Shown: positions 51,972 through 61,124 of the stretch, piece by piece | How positions within the stretch are numbered: the stretch's first letter is position 1 | Layout of the letters: every line of letters begins with the position of its first letter | Assembly: GCF_040050925.1 (NCBI RefSeq) | Contig: NZ_CP157390.1 | Location: 372,001 to 436,000 of the forward strand | DNA from: Leifsonia sp. NPDC080035 | GTDB taxonomy: Bacteria; Actinomycetota; Actinomycetes; Actinomycetales; Microbacteriaceae | Direction: 5' to 3' | Length of the DNA: 64,000 nucleotides | Made by a program: the position numbers and the translations under genes | Notes under the pieces: model-generated | Databases searched by the model: none | The model's input: only the letters and a program-made list of their open reading frames with translations | What the model was told of the DNA's origin: nothing

Positions 51972-52850
51972 GTGGATTCCTCCGTCTCGACCCCTCAGAC
52001 CCGCCCGAACCACTGGGTTCTGACGTTCAGCTGCGCCGACCGCCCCGGCATCGTGCACGCCGTCAGCGGCGCCATCGTGGCCGCGCGCGGCAACATCACG
52101 GAGAGCCAGCAGTTCGCGAGCACCGATACCGGCCGCTTCTTCATGCGCCTGCAGGTGGAGTCGGAGGCCGACCGCGCCGAGTTCGAGCGGGCGCTCGCCC
52201 CCGTCGTCGCGCAGTTCGACATGTCGCACCGGGTGGACAACGTCGGCCGGCCGCTGCGCACGCTGGTGCTGGTCTCCACCGCTGCGCACTGCCTGAACGA
52301 CCTGCTGTTCCGCCAGCGCGGCGGCCAGCTGCCGGTCGATATCCCGCTCGTGCTCTCCAACCACGGCACCCTCCGCGACCTCGCCGGGTTCTACGGGGTG
52401 CCGTTCGAGTCGCGGCCGGTGACCGACGCCGCGTCGAAGGCCGCGTTCGAGGCGCGCATCCTGGAGGCGGTCGAGGAGCACGACATCGAGCTGGTCGTGC
52501 TCGCCCGCTACATGCAGATCCTCTCCCCCGAGCTGTGCGAGCGCCTCGCCGGCCGGGCGATCAACATCCACCACTCCTTCCTCCCCGGCTTCAAGGGCGC
52601 GAACCCGTACCGCCAGGCGCACGCCCGCGGAGTGAAGCTGATCGGCGCCACCGCCCACTTCGTGACCAGCGACCTGGACGAGGGCCCGATCATCGAGCAG
52701 AACGTCGTGCGGGTGGACCACACGCGCAGCGTCAGCGAGCTCGTGTCGATCGGCCAGGACGAGGAGAGCCGCACGCTGACCCAGGCGGTGAAGTGGTTCG
52801 CCGAGGACCGGGTGCTGCTCGACGGCGCGAGGACGATCATCTTCCGCTGA
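51972..52850 (+). CDS. purU: Formyltetrahydrofolate deformylase
   Basis: PurU hydrolyses formyl-THF to formate and THF. Residues 1-90 form an ACT domain (HWVLTFSCADRPGIVHAVSG); residues 95-292 form the formyltransferase-like catalytic domain with the histidine in NIHHSFLPGFKG and the aspartate in TSDLDEGPII. It relates functionally to folD and glyA in the same window. GTG 51972 is the likely start. Confidence 0.94.
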   Translation: MDSSVSTPQTRPNHWVLTFSCADRPGIVHAVSGAIVAARGNITESQQFASTDTGRFFMRLQVESEADRAEFERALAPVVAQFDMSHRVDNVGRPLRTLVLVSTAAHCLNDLLFRQRGGQLPVDIPLVLSNHGTLRDLAGFYGVPFESRPVTDAASKAAFEARILEAVEEHDIELVVLARYMQILSPELCERLAGRAINIHHSFLPGFKGANPYRQAHARGVKLIGATAHFVTSDLDEGPIIEQNVVRVDHTRSVSELVSIGQDEESRTLTQAVKWFAEDRVLLDGARTIIFR

Positions 52851-52869
52851 GGCACCGCCACCGAGCGGC

Positions 52870-52924
52870 GATTTGGCGCAAGTCGTGGTTCTGGCCGTGT
52901 CAGAACCACGATTCGGGGCACATC
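52870..52924. repeat. Palindromic intergenic repeat, copy 2
   Basis: Same family as 31569-31628. Here the inverted repeat is perfect over 11 bases (tcgtggttctg and cagaaccacga). It lies between purU (stop 52850) and the YrdB-like gene. Confidence 0.75.
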
Positions 52925-52966
52925 TGCGTGCGGCCGGCAGCTGAGCGCCGCCGGTAGACTGATCCG

Positions 52967-53329
52967 GTGAATTCCGCGCAAGACCAGCAGACGCCCGCAC
53001 GGATCGGGCCGAACGACATCCTCCGGTTCGTGCTGGAGCTGTTCGCCGTCGTCTCGCTCGGCATCTGGGGCTTCATCGCCTGGCCGCTGCCCTGGAACAT
53101 CGTGATCGGCATCGGCGCGCCGGTGCTGGCGATCCTGCTCTGGGCGCTGTTCCGGTCGCCGAAGGCGGTGCTCCGGGTCGACCCGTTCGTGAAGGCCATC
53201 GTCGAGATCGCGGTGATGGGCACCGCGGCGTTCGCCTGGTGGGATCTCGGGCAGCCGATCGTTGCGGTGATCTTCGCCGTCGTCGCCACCGTCTCCGGCA
53301 TCATCAACGGACGACGCGAGTTCGCATGA
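52967..53329 (+). CDS. YrdB-family (DUF2568) membrane protein
   Basis: A 120-residue protein with four hydrophobic segments (LRFVLELFAVVSLGIWGFIA, WNIVIGIGAPVLAILLWALF, AIVEIAVMGTAAFAWW, AVIFAVVATVSGIIN). It matches DUF2568/YrdB and overlaps the nagA-2 start as ATGA, suggesting co-expression. Function unknown. Confidence 0.8.
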   Translation: MNSAQDQQTPARIGPNDILRFVLELFAVVSLGIWGFIAWPLPWNIVIGIGAPVLAILLWALFRSPKAVLRVDPFVKAIVEIAVMGTAAFAWWDLGQPIVAVIFAVVATVSGIINGRREFA

Positions 53330-54480
53330 GCGGCATCGTCGTCCACGATGCCCGCAAGGTGGACGCGGACGGGCTGGTCGACGAATTCTGGCTGGTCGCG
53401 GACGGCGGAACGATCACCGGCACCGGCACCGGCATCGGCTGGCGCGAGGCCGCACAGGTCCCCGGCCGTGAGGTCGTCGACGCGCACGGGCACTGGCTGA
53501 CCCCCGGCTTCATCGACCTGCACTGCCACGGTGGCGGCGGTCACCCCTACGATGACGGTCCGGACCAGATGCTGGCCGCCCTCGCCACACACCGCTCCCA
53601 CGGGACCACCCGCGCGCTCGTCTCGCACGTCGCGAACCCGCTCGCCTCCCTCCGCGAGAGCCTCGGCATCGTCGCGGACCTCGCGGCGGTCGACCCGCTC
53701 ATCCTCGGCTCCCACCTGGAGGGGCCGTTCCTCGCGCCGGAGCGGCGCGGCGCGCACGACGCCGCCTTCCTGCGCGAGCCCGGCCCGGAGATGGTGGAGG
53801 AGCTGATCGGCGCCGCCCGCGGGACGCTGCGGACGACGACGATCGCGCCGGAGCTTCCCAACGCGCTGGAGACGATCGGCGTGCTGATCGAGGCGGGCGT
53901 CGTGGTCGGAGTCGGCCACACCGCCGCCGACTACGAGCAGGCGGCGCGGGCGTTCGAGGTGGGCGCGCGGCTGCTGGTGCACGCGTTCAACGCGATGAAC
54001 GGCATCCACCACCGCGCCCCCGGCCCGGTGATGGCCGCGATCGAGAATCCCGAGGTGACGCTCGAGCTCATCCTGGACGGGCTGCATGTGCATCCGTCCG
54101 TCGCCCGGCTGCTGTTCCACGAGGCGCCCGGACGCGTCTCTCTGGTGACGGACGCGATGGCCGCGGCCGGCGCCTCCGACGGCGACTACCGGCTCGGCGG
54201 CCTCAACGTCACCGTGAAGGACGGCCTCGCAGTGCTCTCCGGCACCTCCACGATCGCCGGCTCCACGCTCACGCAGGACGTCGCGCTCCGCAACGCGATC
54301 ACCTTGGTGGGGCTGGACCCGGTGCAGGCCGTCGCCGCACTCACGCGCACCCCGGCGCGGGTGCTCGGCGAGGATCACCGCCTCGGCCGCCTGCACACCG
54401 GCTACGCGGCGGACGCGGTGCTGCTCGACCACGAGTGGCGCGTGCAGCGCGTCCTGGCCGACGGCCGCTTCCTGGTCTGA
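53326..54480 (+). CDS. nagA: N-acetylglucosamine-6-phosphate deacetylase, second copy
   Basis: A 384-residue NagA. Landmarks: DLHCHGGGGHPYDDG, SHLEGPFLAPE, VGHTAADYEQ, HAFNAMNGIHH, VTDAMAAAG. It differs throughout from the copy at 45558. It converges on nagB, with which it would make fructose-6-phosphate from GlcNAc-6-P. ATG 53326 overlaps the YrdB stop. Confidence 0.92.
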   Translation: MSGIVVHDARKVDADGLVDEFWLVADGGTITGTGTGIGWREAAQVPGREVVDAHGHWLTPGFIDLHCHGGGGHPYDDGPDQMLAALATHRSHGTTRALVSHVANPLASLRESLGIVADLAAVDPLILGSHLEGPFLAPERRGAHDAAFLREPGPEMVEELIGAARGTLRTTTIAPELPNALETIGVLIEAGVVVGVGHTAADYEQAARAFEVGARLLVHAFNAMNGIHHRAPGPVMAAIENPEVTLELILDGLHVHPSVARLLFHEAPGRVSLVTDAMAAAGASDGDYRLGGLNVTVKDGLAVLSGTSTIAGSTLTQDVALRNAITLVGLDPVQAVAALTRTPARVLGEDHRLGRLHTGYAADAVLLDHEWRVQRVLADGRFLV

Positions 54481-54516
54481 CCGCAACTCCGGAATCGACG
54501 ACGAGCCGGAACGCGC

Positions 54517-55302
54517 CTACAGCTTCTGCCAGGCCGGCTTGTGCGCGTAGGCGTACCGGTAGTAGTCGATGTTCTTCAGCCGCGACGCGGCGGCCTCGTC
54601 GACGAGCACGGTCACGTGCGGGTGCAGCTGGATGGCCGATCCCGGGTTGGACGCCGACACCGGCCCCTCCACGGCCCCGGCCAGCGCCTCCGCCTTGCCC
54701 TCGCCGAACGCGAGCAGGAGCAGGTGCCGCGCGCGGAGGATCGTGGACAGCCCCTGCGTGATGCAGTGCATGGGCACGTCGTCCTCGCTGTCGAAGAAGC
54801 GCGCGTTGTCCTTGCGGGTCTGCTCGGTGAGCGTCTTCACGCGGGTGATCGAGGCGAACGACGAGCCGGGCTCGTTGAAGCCGATGTGGCCGTCGGTGCC
54901 GATGCCGAGGATCTGCACGTCGACGCCGCCGGACTCCGCGATCGCCTTCTCGTAGTCGGCGCCGGCGTGCTCGATCGTCTCCCGTGCGCCGTTCGGCGTG
55001 TGGATGAGCGAGGGCGTGAGGCCGAGCGGCTCCACCACCTCCCGCGTGATCACCGAGCGGTACGACTCCGGGTGCCCGGAGGGCAGGCCGACGTACTCGT
55101 CGAGGGCGTAGCCGCGCACGTGCGACACATCGATGCCGCGCTCCGCAACGCGCCGCGCGAGCGCGCGGTACACCGGCAGCGGGGTGGACCCGGTCGCCAG
55201 TCCCAGCACCGCGTCCGGCTTCGCCGCGATCAGGTCCAGGATGGACTCGGCCGCGAGCTCGCCCGCCGCCTCCTTGTCCGCGACGACGACGACTTCAGCC
55301 AT
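54517..55302 (-). CDS. nagB: Glucosamine-6-phosphate deaminase
   Basis: A 261-residue NagB that turns glucosamine-6-P to fructose-6-P and ammonia. Motifs: LGLATGSTPLPVYRAL, YVGLPSGHPESYR, GIGTDGHIGFNEPGSSF. I start at ATG 55302, five bases after GGAGGAG, because the start at TTG 55314 precedes the ribosome site. It overlaps the kinase stop by 8 bases. Confidence 0.95.
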   Translation of the reverse strand: MAEVVVVADKEAAGELAAESILDLIAAKPDAVLGLATGSTPLPVYRALARRVAERGIDVSHVRGYALDEYVGLPSGHPESYRSVITREVVEPLGLTPSLIHTPNGARETIEHAGADYEKAIAESGGVDVQILGIGTDGHIGFNEPGSSFASITRVKTLTEQTRKDNARFFDSEDDVPMHCITQGLSTILRARHLLLLAFGEGKAEALAGAVEGPVSASNPGSAIQLHPHVTVLVDEAAASRLKNIDYYRYAYAHKPAWQKL

Positions 55303-56197
55303 GTGCTCCTCCAACGAGTGCCGCGCCCAGCGCGGCGACGGGTGTGCCTTCCGGGACGAGGCGCACGCGCTGCGACAGCGCGAGCGAGGCGAGGAACGGG
55401 GATGTCCGCGCCCAGCCGTCGAGCACCTCGTGGACGTCGCAGAGCAGCCGGTCCCCGAGATGCCGGAGGCCGCCGCCGATCACCACGGCGTCGACGTCGA
55501 CCGTCAGCACGAGGACCCGCACCGCTGCAGCTATGCCTTCGGCAAGCCTAGCGGTGATCGCCCGGGCGGCGGGGTCGCCGTCGGCGGCCGCGGCGAAGAC
55601 CGCGCGCACCGGCAGCGGGTCGTCGGTCGGCCACTGCCTGGCGATGCCGGAACCGCTCGCCACGGTCTCCAGGCAACCACGTTGACCGCACGCGCATGGT
55701 GCGCCGGCCGGGTCGACGGGCAGGTGCCCGATCTCGCCCGCGATGCCCGTCGCGCCGCGCCAGAGCCGGCCGTCGGCGACGATGCCCGCCGCCATGCCCG
55801 TGCCGAGGTTCAGGTAGGCCATCGTTCCGCGCATCCCGAGCAGGTGGTAGGCGCCGAGCGCCGCCGCCTTCACGTCGTTCTCGACCCGCACGCCGACGCC
55901 GAGCCGTCCCGCCAGCTCCCCGCCGAGCGCCAGCCGCTCGACGCCGAGGTTCACCGCGTGCGCGACGTGACCGGACGCGTTGTCCACCATGCCGGGGATG
56001 CCGATGCCGATCGAGTCGAAGCCCGCCGCCGAGAGGCCGGTCAGCTCGCCGATGCGGGAGACCGCTGTCACCGCCGTCTCGACCACGGCCGCGTGGCCGA
56101 ACCCGGTGGCCAGCCGGACCCGCTGCGCGAGCACGCCGCCGTCGTCGACGGCGACCGCGTCGGTCTTGGTGCCGCCGATGTCGATTCCCAGTCTCAC
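55295..56197 (-). CDS. ROK-family N-acetylglucosamine kinase (predicted)
   Basis: A 300-residue ROK kinase: ATP motif DIGGTKTDAVAV, ENDVKAAALGAYHLL, LNLGTGMAAGIV and zinc cysteines CACGQRGCLETV. Between GH3 and nagB it likely makes GlcNAc-6-P. GTG 56197 overlaps the GH3 stop as GTGA. Confidence 0.87.
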   Translation of the reverse strand: MRLGIDIGGTKTDAVAVDDGGVLAQRVRLATGFGHAAVVETAVTAVSRIGELTGLSAAGFDSIGIGIPGMVDNASGHVAHAVNLGVERLALGGELAGRLGVGVRVENDVKAAALGAYHLLGMRGTMAYLNLGTGMAAGIVADGRLWRGATGIAGEIGHLPVDPAGAPCACGQRGCLETVASGSGIARQWPTDDPLPVRAVFAAAADGDPAARAITARLAEGIAAAVRVLVLTVDVDAVVIGGGLRHLGDRLLCDVHEVLDGWARTSPFLASLALSQRVRLVPEGTPVAALGAALVGGAHG

Positions 56198-57723
56198 GTC
56201 CCGCGCCCCAGCAGATCAAGGAGTGCGGTGCCGACCAGCCGGGATGCGCCGAAAGTCGCGATGTCGGCGTACCGCCGGTCCTCGCTCGGCCAGCCCATGT
56301 CCACGACGAGGACGCTGTCGCGCTCCGCCCGCAGCCGGTCGATCGCCTCGCGCGCGAACGCGTGCCGGTGGTTGTCCTTGCCGACGACGAGCACGGGCGA
56401 CCGCGCCGCCAGCACGAGGTCGGGATGGTCGCCCTCGGTGAACACGACCGCCGGGTTCGCGGTGAACGCGGCCGCCGCGGGCGTACCGGGGTCCGCCGCC
56501 GCGGCGGCGAACGGTCCCCACGGCGCCTGCCCGACGGCGATGTTCGCGACCGTGTCGATGCGCACGACCGAGTAGCGGCCGTGGTGCGCGCGCAGCCATT
56601 CGGCGGCGTCCGCGGACACATCGAAGGCGCCGAGCACGCGGGAGACGTCGGCCGGGTCGATGCGGTCGTCCTGCGCCGCGCCCTCCGGCGCGGCGTCCGG
56701 CTCGCTCAGGCCGGCGGCGAGGCCGCGCACTCGGGCGGCGGCCTCCCCCACCCGCTCCGCGCTCAGCCGGCCGGCGGCGATCGCCGCGAGCACCGCATCC
56801 TCGATCTCCGTCAGCTGCTCGTCGGTGTTCTCGGTGCCGATGCAGAGCAGGTCGCAGCCGGCGGCGAGCGCCAGCACGGCCGCCTCCGGGATGCCGCGCT
56901 CACCGCTCGCCCCGTGCATGTCGAGCGCGTCCGTGACGACGAGCCCGTCGAAGCCGAGCTCGCCGCGCAGCAGCCCCTCGACGATCGTGCGGCTGAACGT
57001 CGCGGGGAGGTCGGGATCGATCCTGGTCAGCAGGATGTGCGAGGTCATCACCGTGCGGGTGCCGGCCTCGATGACGGCGCGGAACGGCTGCAGCTCGCGC
57101 TCGCGCAACTGCGCGGGGTCGAGGTCGACGACGGGCAGCTCGAGGTGCGAGTCGGCGCCCGCGTCGCCATGGCCTGGGAAGTGCTTCGCGCAGGCGGCGA
57201 CGCCCGCGGACTGCAGCCCCCTGGTCCACGCGGCGCTCTGCTCTGCGACGACCTCCGGCGTCGAGCCGAAGCTGCGCACGCCGATCACGGGGTTCTCGGC
57301 GTTCGAGTTGATGTCGACGTCGGGGGCGAAGTCGAGGTTCACGCCGGCGGCGCGCAGCTGAAGTCCCACCCGGCGGGCGACCGATTCGGTGTAGTCCGTG
57401 TCCGCCAGCCGGCCGAGCACGGCGTTGCCGGGGTACGGCGATCCGCTGTCGTAGTAGAGGCGGGTGACGTCGCCGCCCTCCTCGTCGATCGCGATCACGG
57501 CGTCCGGGTTCGCGGCGCGGATCGCGTCCGTCAGCTCGCGCAGCTGCGCGGCCGAGACGATGTTCTGGCCGAAGATGCAGACCCCGCCCAGGCCCCCGCG
57601 CAGCCGCTCCTCCAGCCACACCGGCAGCGTGGTGCCCACGAAGCCGGGGAGGAGGGTGGCGGCGATGCGCCGTCGGAGCCCGCTGTCGGTCAGGGTTTCC
57701 TCGGTGACCGACGCGCCGCTCAC
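56194..57723 (-). CDS. GH3 beta-N-acetylhexosaminidase (NagZ-like)
   Basis: A 509-residue GH3 enzyme. The NagZ signature KHFPGHGDAGADSH supplies the catalytic His/Asp, and the nucleophile Asp is in GLVVTDALDMHG. The C-terminal 150 residues are an extra GH3-type domain found in multi-domain members. No signal peptide, so cytosolic. Probably cleaves GlcNAc from imported chito- or muro-oligosaccharides. GTG 57723 overlaps the permease stop. Confidence 0.92.
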   Translation of the reverse strand: MSGASVTEETLTDSGLRRRIAATLLPGFVGTTLPVWLEERLRGGLGGVCIFGQNIVSAAQLRELTDAIRAANPDAVIAIDEEGGDVTRLYYDSGSPYPGNAVLGRLADTDYTESVARRVGLQLRAAGVNLDFAPDVDINSNAENPVIGVRSFGSTPEVVAEQSAAWTRGLQSAGVAACAKHFPGHGDAGADSHLELPVVDLDPAQLRERELQPFRAVIEAGTRTVMTSHILLTRIDPDLPATFSRTIVEGLLRGELGFDGLVVTDALDMHGASGERGIPEAAVLALAAGCDLLCIGTENTDEQLTEIEDAVLAAIAAGRLSAERVGEAAARVRGLAAGLSEPDAAPEGAAQDDRIDPADVSRVLGAFDVSADAAEWLRAHHGRYSVVRIDTVANIAVGQAPWGPFAAAAADPGTPAAAAFTANPAVVFTEGDHPDLVLAARSPVLVVGKDNHRHAFAREAIDRLRAERDSVLVVDMGWPSEDRRYADIATFGASRLVGTALLDLLGRGT

Positions 57724-58616
57724 CCCTTGACCGCCCCGCTGACCAGGCCGCTGGTCATCCGCCCCTGCACGATCAGGAAGAAGATGATCACGGGAACGGC
57801 GACGAGCGTGGATGCGGCCATCACCTGGCCCCAGTCGGTCGCTCGCGACGCGGACTGCTGGATGAACCCGCGCAGCCAGAGCGGCAGCGTCTGGCTGCTG
57901 TTCTCCTGCAGGATGACCAGCGCCACCGTGAACTCGTTCCAGGCCTGCAGGAACGCGTACACGCCGGAGGCGACGAGGCCGGGCGCGAGCAGCGGGAAGG
58001 TGATGCGCAGGAACGCCTGCGTGCGGCTGAGGCCGTCGACCATCGCCGCCTCCTCGAGGTCGGCGGGGATGCCGGCGACGAAGCCGCGCAGCATCCAGAT
58101 CGTGAACGGCACGACGGCGGCGATGTAGATGATGCTGACGCCGATCACCGTGTTCAGGAGCCCGAGCGAGCCCATCAGCTTGTACTGCGCGATGAACAGG
58201 CCCTCGGCCGGCAGCATCTGGATGAGCAGCACCGCCAGCACGAAGGACTTGCGCCCGCGGAACTTGAACCGGCTGATCGCCAGTGCCGCGAGGAACGCGA
58301 AGCCCAGGCAGAAGACGACGGTGATGATCGCGACGACGAGGCTCATGCCGAGCGCTGGGAAGAACGTCCCGCCGCCGATCACGGCGGAGAAGTTGTCGAA
58401 CGATCCGCCGAAGGGCAGCCAGGTCGGGGTGGTGCTCTGCAGCACGACGTTCGGCAGCAGCGACGAGTTGAGCATCCAGTAGACCGGGAAGACCCAGATC
58501 AGGCCGAGCACCACTGCGAGCACGCCGAGCAGGATGCGGCCGGGCCGGACCTTCTGCCTGAGCTTGCGGCCGGTGCGGCCGGTCGCGGTCGCGGTGGCCT
58601 GTGCGGTGGCGGTCAC
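57720..58616 (-). CDS. Sugar ABC transporter permease (MalG type)
   Basis: A 298-residue permease with six helices; coupling loop LEEAAMVDGLSRTQAFLRI. It overlaps the other permease by GTGA and the GH3 gene by GTGA. Together with the two genes upstream it forms a CUT1 importer for amino-sugar oligosaccharides, as in Streptomyces DasABC/NgcEFG. No ATPase adjacent. Confidence 0.92.
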   Translation of the reverse strand: MTATAQATATATGRTGRKLRQKVRPGRILLGVLAVVLGLIWVFPVYWMLNSSLLPNVVLQSTTPTWLPFGGSFDNFSAVIGGGTFFPALGMSLVVAIITVVFCLGFAFLAALAISRFKFRGRKSFVLAVLLIQMLPAEGLFIAQYKLMGSLGLLNTVIGVSIIYIAAVVPFTIWMLRGFVAGIPADLEEAAMVDGLSRTQAFLRITFPLLAPGLVASGVYAFLQAWNEFTVALVILQENSSQTLPLWLRGFIQQSASRATDWGQVMAASTLVAVPVIIFFLIVQGRMTSGLVSGAVKG

Positions 58617-59572
58617 GATTCGTCCTCCTTGAGCAGCGAACGCACGTAGAACCAGCTGAGGGCGATGGTCAGGATGAGCACGAACACCGAGACGGCGCTC
58701 GCCATCGCGAAGTCGCTCGATCCGACGCCGAGCTGGTAGATGTAGGTGCCGAGCAGGTTGGTCTCGCTGGCGATGGAGCCTTTGTCCTGCAGCAGTTTGA
58801 TCTGGGTGAACACCCGCAGGTCCCAGATGATCTGGAGCAGCAGCACGATGCCGAGCACCGGTCTGATCATCGGCAGGATGATGTGGCGCAGCCGCTGGAA
58901 GCCCTTCGCACCGTCCATCTGTGCCGCCTCCAGCACCTCGCTGGAGACCTGGGTGAGGCCGGCGTACACCGAGAAGGCGACGAACGGGACGCTCATCCAC
59001 ACCACGATGACCATGGCGACGAAGAAGAACGAGAGCGGGTTCTGCAGCCAGTTGTGGTTCTGGAAGTCGAGCCCCATCGAGGTGAGCACCGAGTTCACGA
59101 TGCCGCGGCGCCAGTCGAACAGCCAGTTCCAGACGGTCATCGCGGCGACGACAGGCATGGCCCAGGCCAGCAGCAGGGTGATCTGCAGGAAGATCCTGGC
59201 GAACTTCCCGACCCCGCTCATCAGCAGCGCGAGTCCGACGCCGATGACCACCGTCACCGCCGCGGTCACGAGACAGAAGGCGATGGATCGCGCGACGACG
59301 ATCCACATGTAGGAGTCGGAGAACAGCTGGATGTAGTTGTCGAACCACACGAACGGCGCCGGCTGGCCGAACTGCTGCGCGAGTCCGAAGTGCTGCATCG
59401 AGGTGATCAGCTGCCAGAGGATCGGGTAGCCGAGCGCGAGCAGCAGGATCAGGATGGCGGGCAGCAGCAGGACGTAGGGCGCGATCGGGCGTCTGCGCGA
59501 GCGGCGCGCTCCCTGCGTCTTCGGGCTACGCGGGGCGGCGGAAGCCTTCACGTGCTCCTGGGTCGCGGTCAC
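58613..59572 (-). CDS. Sugar ABC transporter permease (MalF type)
   Basis: A 319-residue permease starting at GTG 59572 with six helices and LEAAQMDGAKGFQRLRHIIL. It follows the binding protein by 100 bases. Pair of the permease just downstream. Confidence 0.92.
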   Translation of the reverse strand: MTATQEHVKASAAPRSPKTQGARRSRRRPIAPYVLLLPAILILLLALGYPILWQLITSMQHFGLAQQFGQPAPFVWFDNYIQLFSDSYMWIVVARSIAFCLVTAAVTVVIGVGLALLMSGVGKFARIFLQITLLLAWAMPVVAAMTVWNWLFDWRRGIVNSVLTSMGLDFQNHNWLQNPLSFFFVAMVIVVWMSVPFVAFSVYAGLTQVSSEVLEAAQMDGAKGFQRLRHIILPMIRPVLGIVLLLQIIWDLRVFTQIKLLQDKGSIASETNLLGTYIYQLGVGSSDFAMASAVSVFVLILTIALSWFYVRSLLKEDES

Positions 59573-59672
59573 GACGGTCCTCCTTCCGTGTGTTTCGTCA
59601 GTCTGGTGGCAGGGGCGAGGGCGCGGAAGAGGCTTCCGCGCCCTCGCCGTGCTGCCGCGGGGCGGAGTGGGA

Positions 59673-61022
59673 TCAGCCGTTCTTCTCGTTGAGGAGAGCG
59701 TCGATCTTGGTGTCGTACTCCTGGGCGAGGGCCTTCAGGTCGGACGCGTCGCGGATCTTGGAGAAGAACTCCTCCATCACGTTCGCCGCCTCCACCTTCG
59801 CCCAGCCCGGGGCCGCCGGGGTGAGCTTGGAGTTGGAGGCCGACTCGATGAGCGCCTTCGCGAACTGGTCGTCACCGAGCGAGGAGACGTAGTCCTTGTT
59901 CGCCGGGCCCAGGCCGTTCTTGCCGAGCATCTCCTGGTACTCCTTGGAGAAGATGATCTTCAGGAGCGTCTTGGACAGGCCCGGGTTCTTGGACTTGGCC
60001 GAGATGCCGATGTTCGAGCCACCCGCGAAGACCGGGGCCGGCTTGCCGTCGTTGCCCGGCAGCACGTAGGTGCCGAACGTGGCGTCGTTCCAGGTGCGGA
60101 CCGCCTTGCCGTCCTTGGTGGACAGGTCGCCGATCGACCAGTGCGCCCAGCCCGGGGCCATGATGGTGGCGGCGGCGAGCGAGGTGTCACCCGTCTTGTT
60201 GCCGTTGGCGTCCGTGGTCTGGTCGCTGTCGTTCAGGTAGATGTACTGGTTCGAGTCCTTGGCGTCGTTCGGCGCCTTGGACGCGTTCTTGTACAGGTCC
60301 TGCAGCTGCTTCAGGCCCTTCTGCGACCCCTCGGAGTCGAGGGTGGCGACCCACTTGTCACCCTTCTTCTGGGCGATGTCGCCGCCGTTCGCGAAGATCC
60401 ACGAGAGGCCGTCGCGCCAGTCCTGGCCGCCGAGGAAGAAGCCGGAGAAGTTGGCGATGTTCTTCGGGTTCTTGGCGGTGATGTCCGCCACGGTGGTGTT
60501 GAACTGGTCGAGCGTGGTCGGGACGGTCGCTCCGGCGGCCGCGTAGATGTCCTTGCGGTAGAACATGTAGCGCGAGCCGAAGTAGTACGGCAGCGTGTAG
60601 TTCTTGCCGTCCACCTTGCCGGCGTCGACGAAGGACTTCAGCAGGTTGTCGCCACCGAGGTCCTTGTACATGTCGGAGATGTCGAGGAACGCACCGACGT
60701 TGGTGAACGTCGGCGACTGGGTGTTGCCCATCTCGGTCACGTCGGGGGTGTTGTTGGCGTCGGGGAGCGCGGTGGTGAGCTTGGTGACGATGTCTCCCCA
60801 GTCCTGCTGCTCGATCTTCAGCGTGGCGCCGGTCTCCTTCTTGAACTCCGTCTTCAGGTAGTTGCGGAGCTCATCCGGGGTGTCCGAGCCGACGAGCCAC
60901 AGGGTGACCGTCTTGCCCTTGCCGTCGGTGCTGGGGGCAGAGCCTCCGCCCGAGGCGCATCCGGCGAGCACGAGAGCGGAAGCCGTAGCCACTGCGGCGA
61001 GGCCGACGAGCTTTCTCTTCAT
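59673..61022 (-). CDS. Sugar ABC transporter substrate-binding lipoprotein
   Basis: A 449-residue extracellular solute-binding protein with lipobox LAGC (Cys about 22) and family-1 folds (TLWLVGSDTPDELRNYLKTE). ATG 61022 has AAAGGA upstream. First gene of the leftward transport-catabolism unit. Substrate GlcNAc/chitobiose is predicted from neighbours. Confidence 0.93.
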   Translation of the reverse strand: MKRKLVGLAAVATASALVLAGCASGGGSAPSTDGKGKTVTLWLVGSDTPDELRNYLKTEFKKETGATLKIEQQDWGDIVTKLTTALPDANNTPDVTEMGNTQSPTFTNVGAFLDISDMYKDLGGDNLLKSFVDAGKVDGKNYTLPYYFGSRYMFYRKDIYAAAGATVPTTLDQFNTTVADITAKNPKNIANFSGFFLGGQDWRDGLSWIFANGGDIAQKKGDKWVATLDSEGSQKGLKQLQDLYKNASKAPNDAKDSNQYIYLNDSDQTTDANGNKTGDTSLAAATIMAPGWAHWSIGDLSTKDGKAVRTWNDATFGTYVLPGNDGKPAPVFAGGSNIGISAKSKNPGLSKTLLKIIFSKEYQEMLGKNGLGPANKDYVSSLGDDQFAKALIESASNSKLTPAAPGWAKVEAANVMEEFFSKIRDASDLKALAQEYDTKIDALLNEKNG

Positions 61023-61124
61023 AGCGCTGTCCTTTCGTGAGGGTTGTGGGGCTTTCTTCGGTGGTCGATGTGTGCGAGTCGCGTCACACCGTCGGTGCAG
61101 GGGTCGTGGTTCGCGCATGCTGTG

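Noticed and set aside
61023..61124. DasR (dre) site before the amino-sugar importer
   Set aside because: No ACTGGTCTAGACCAGT-like 16-mer was found; the nearby regulator is ROK type.
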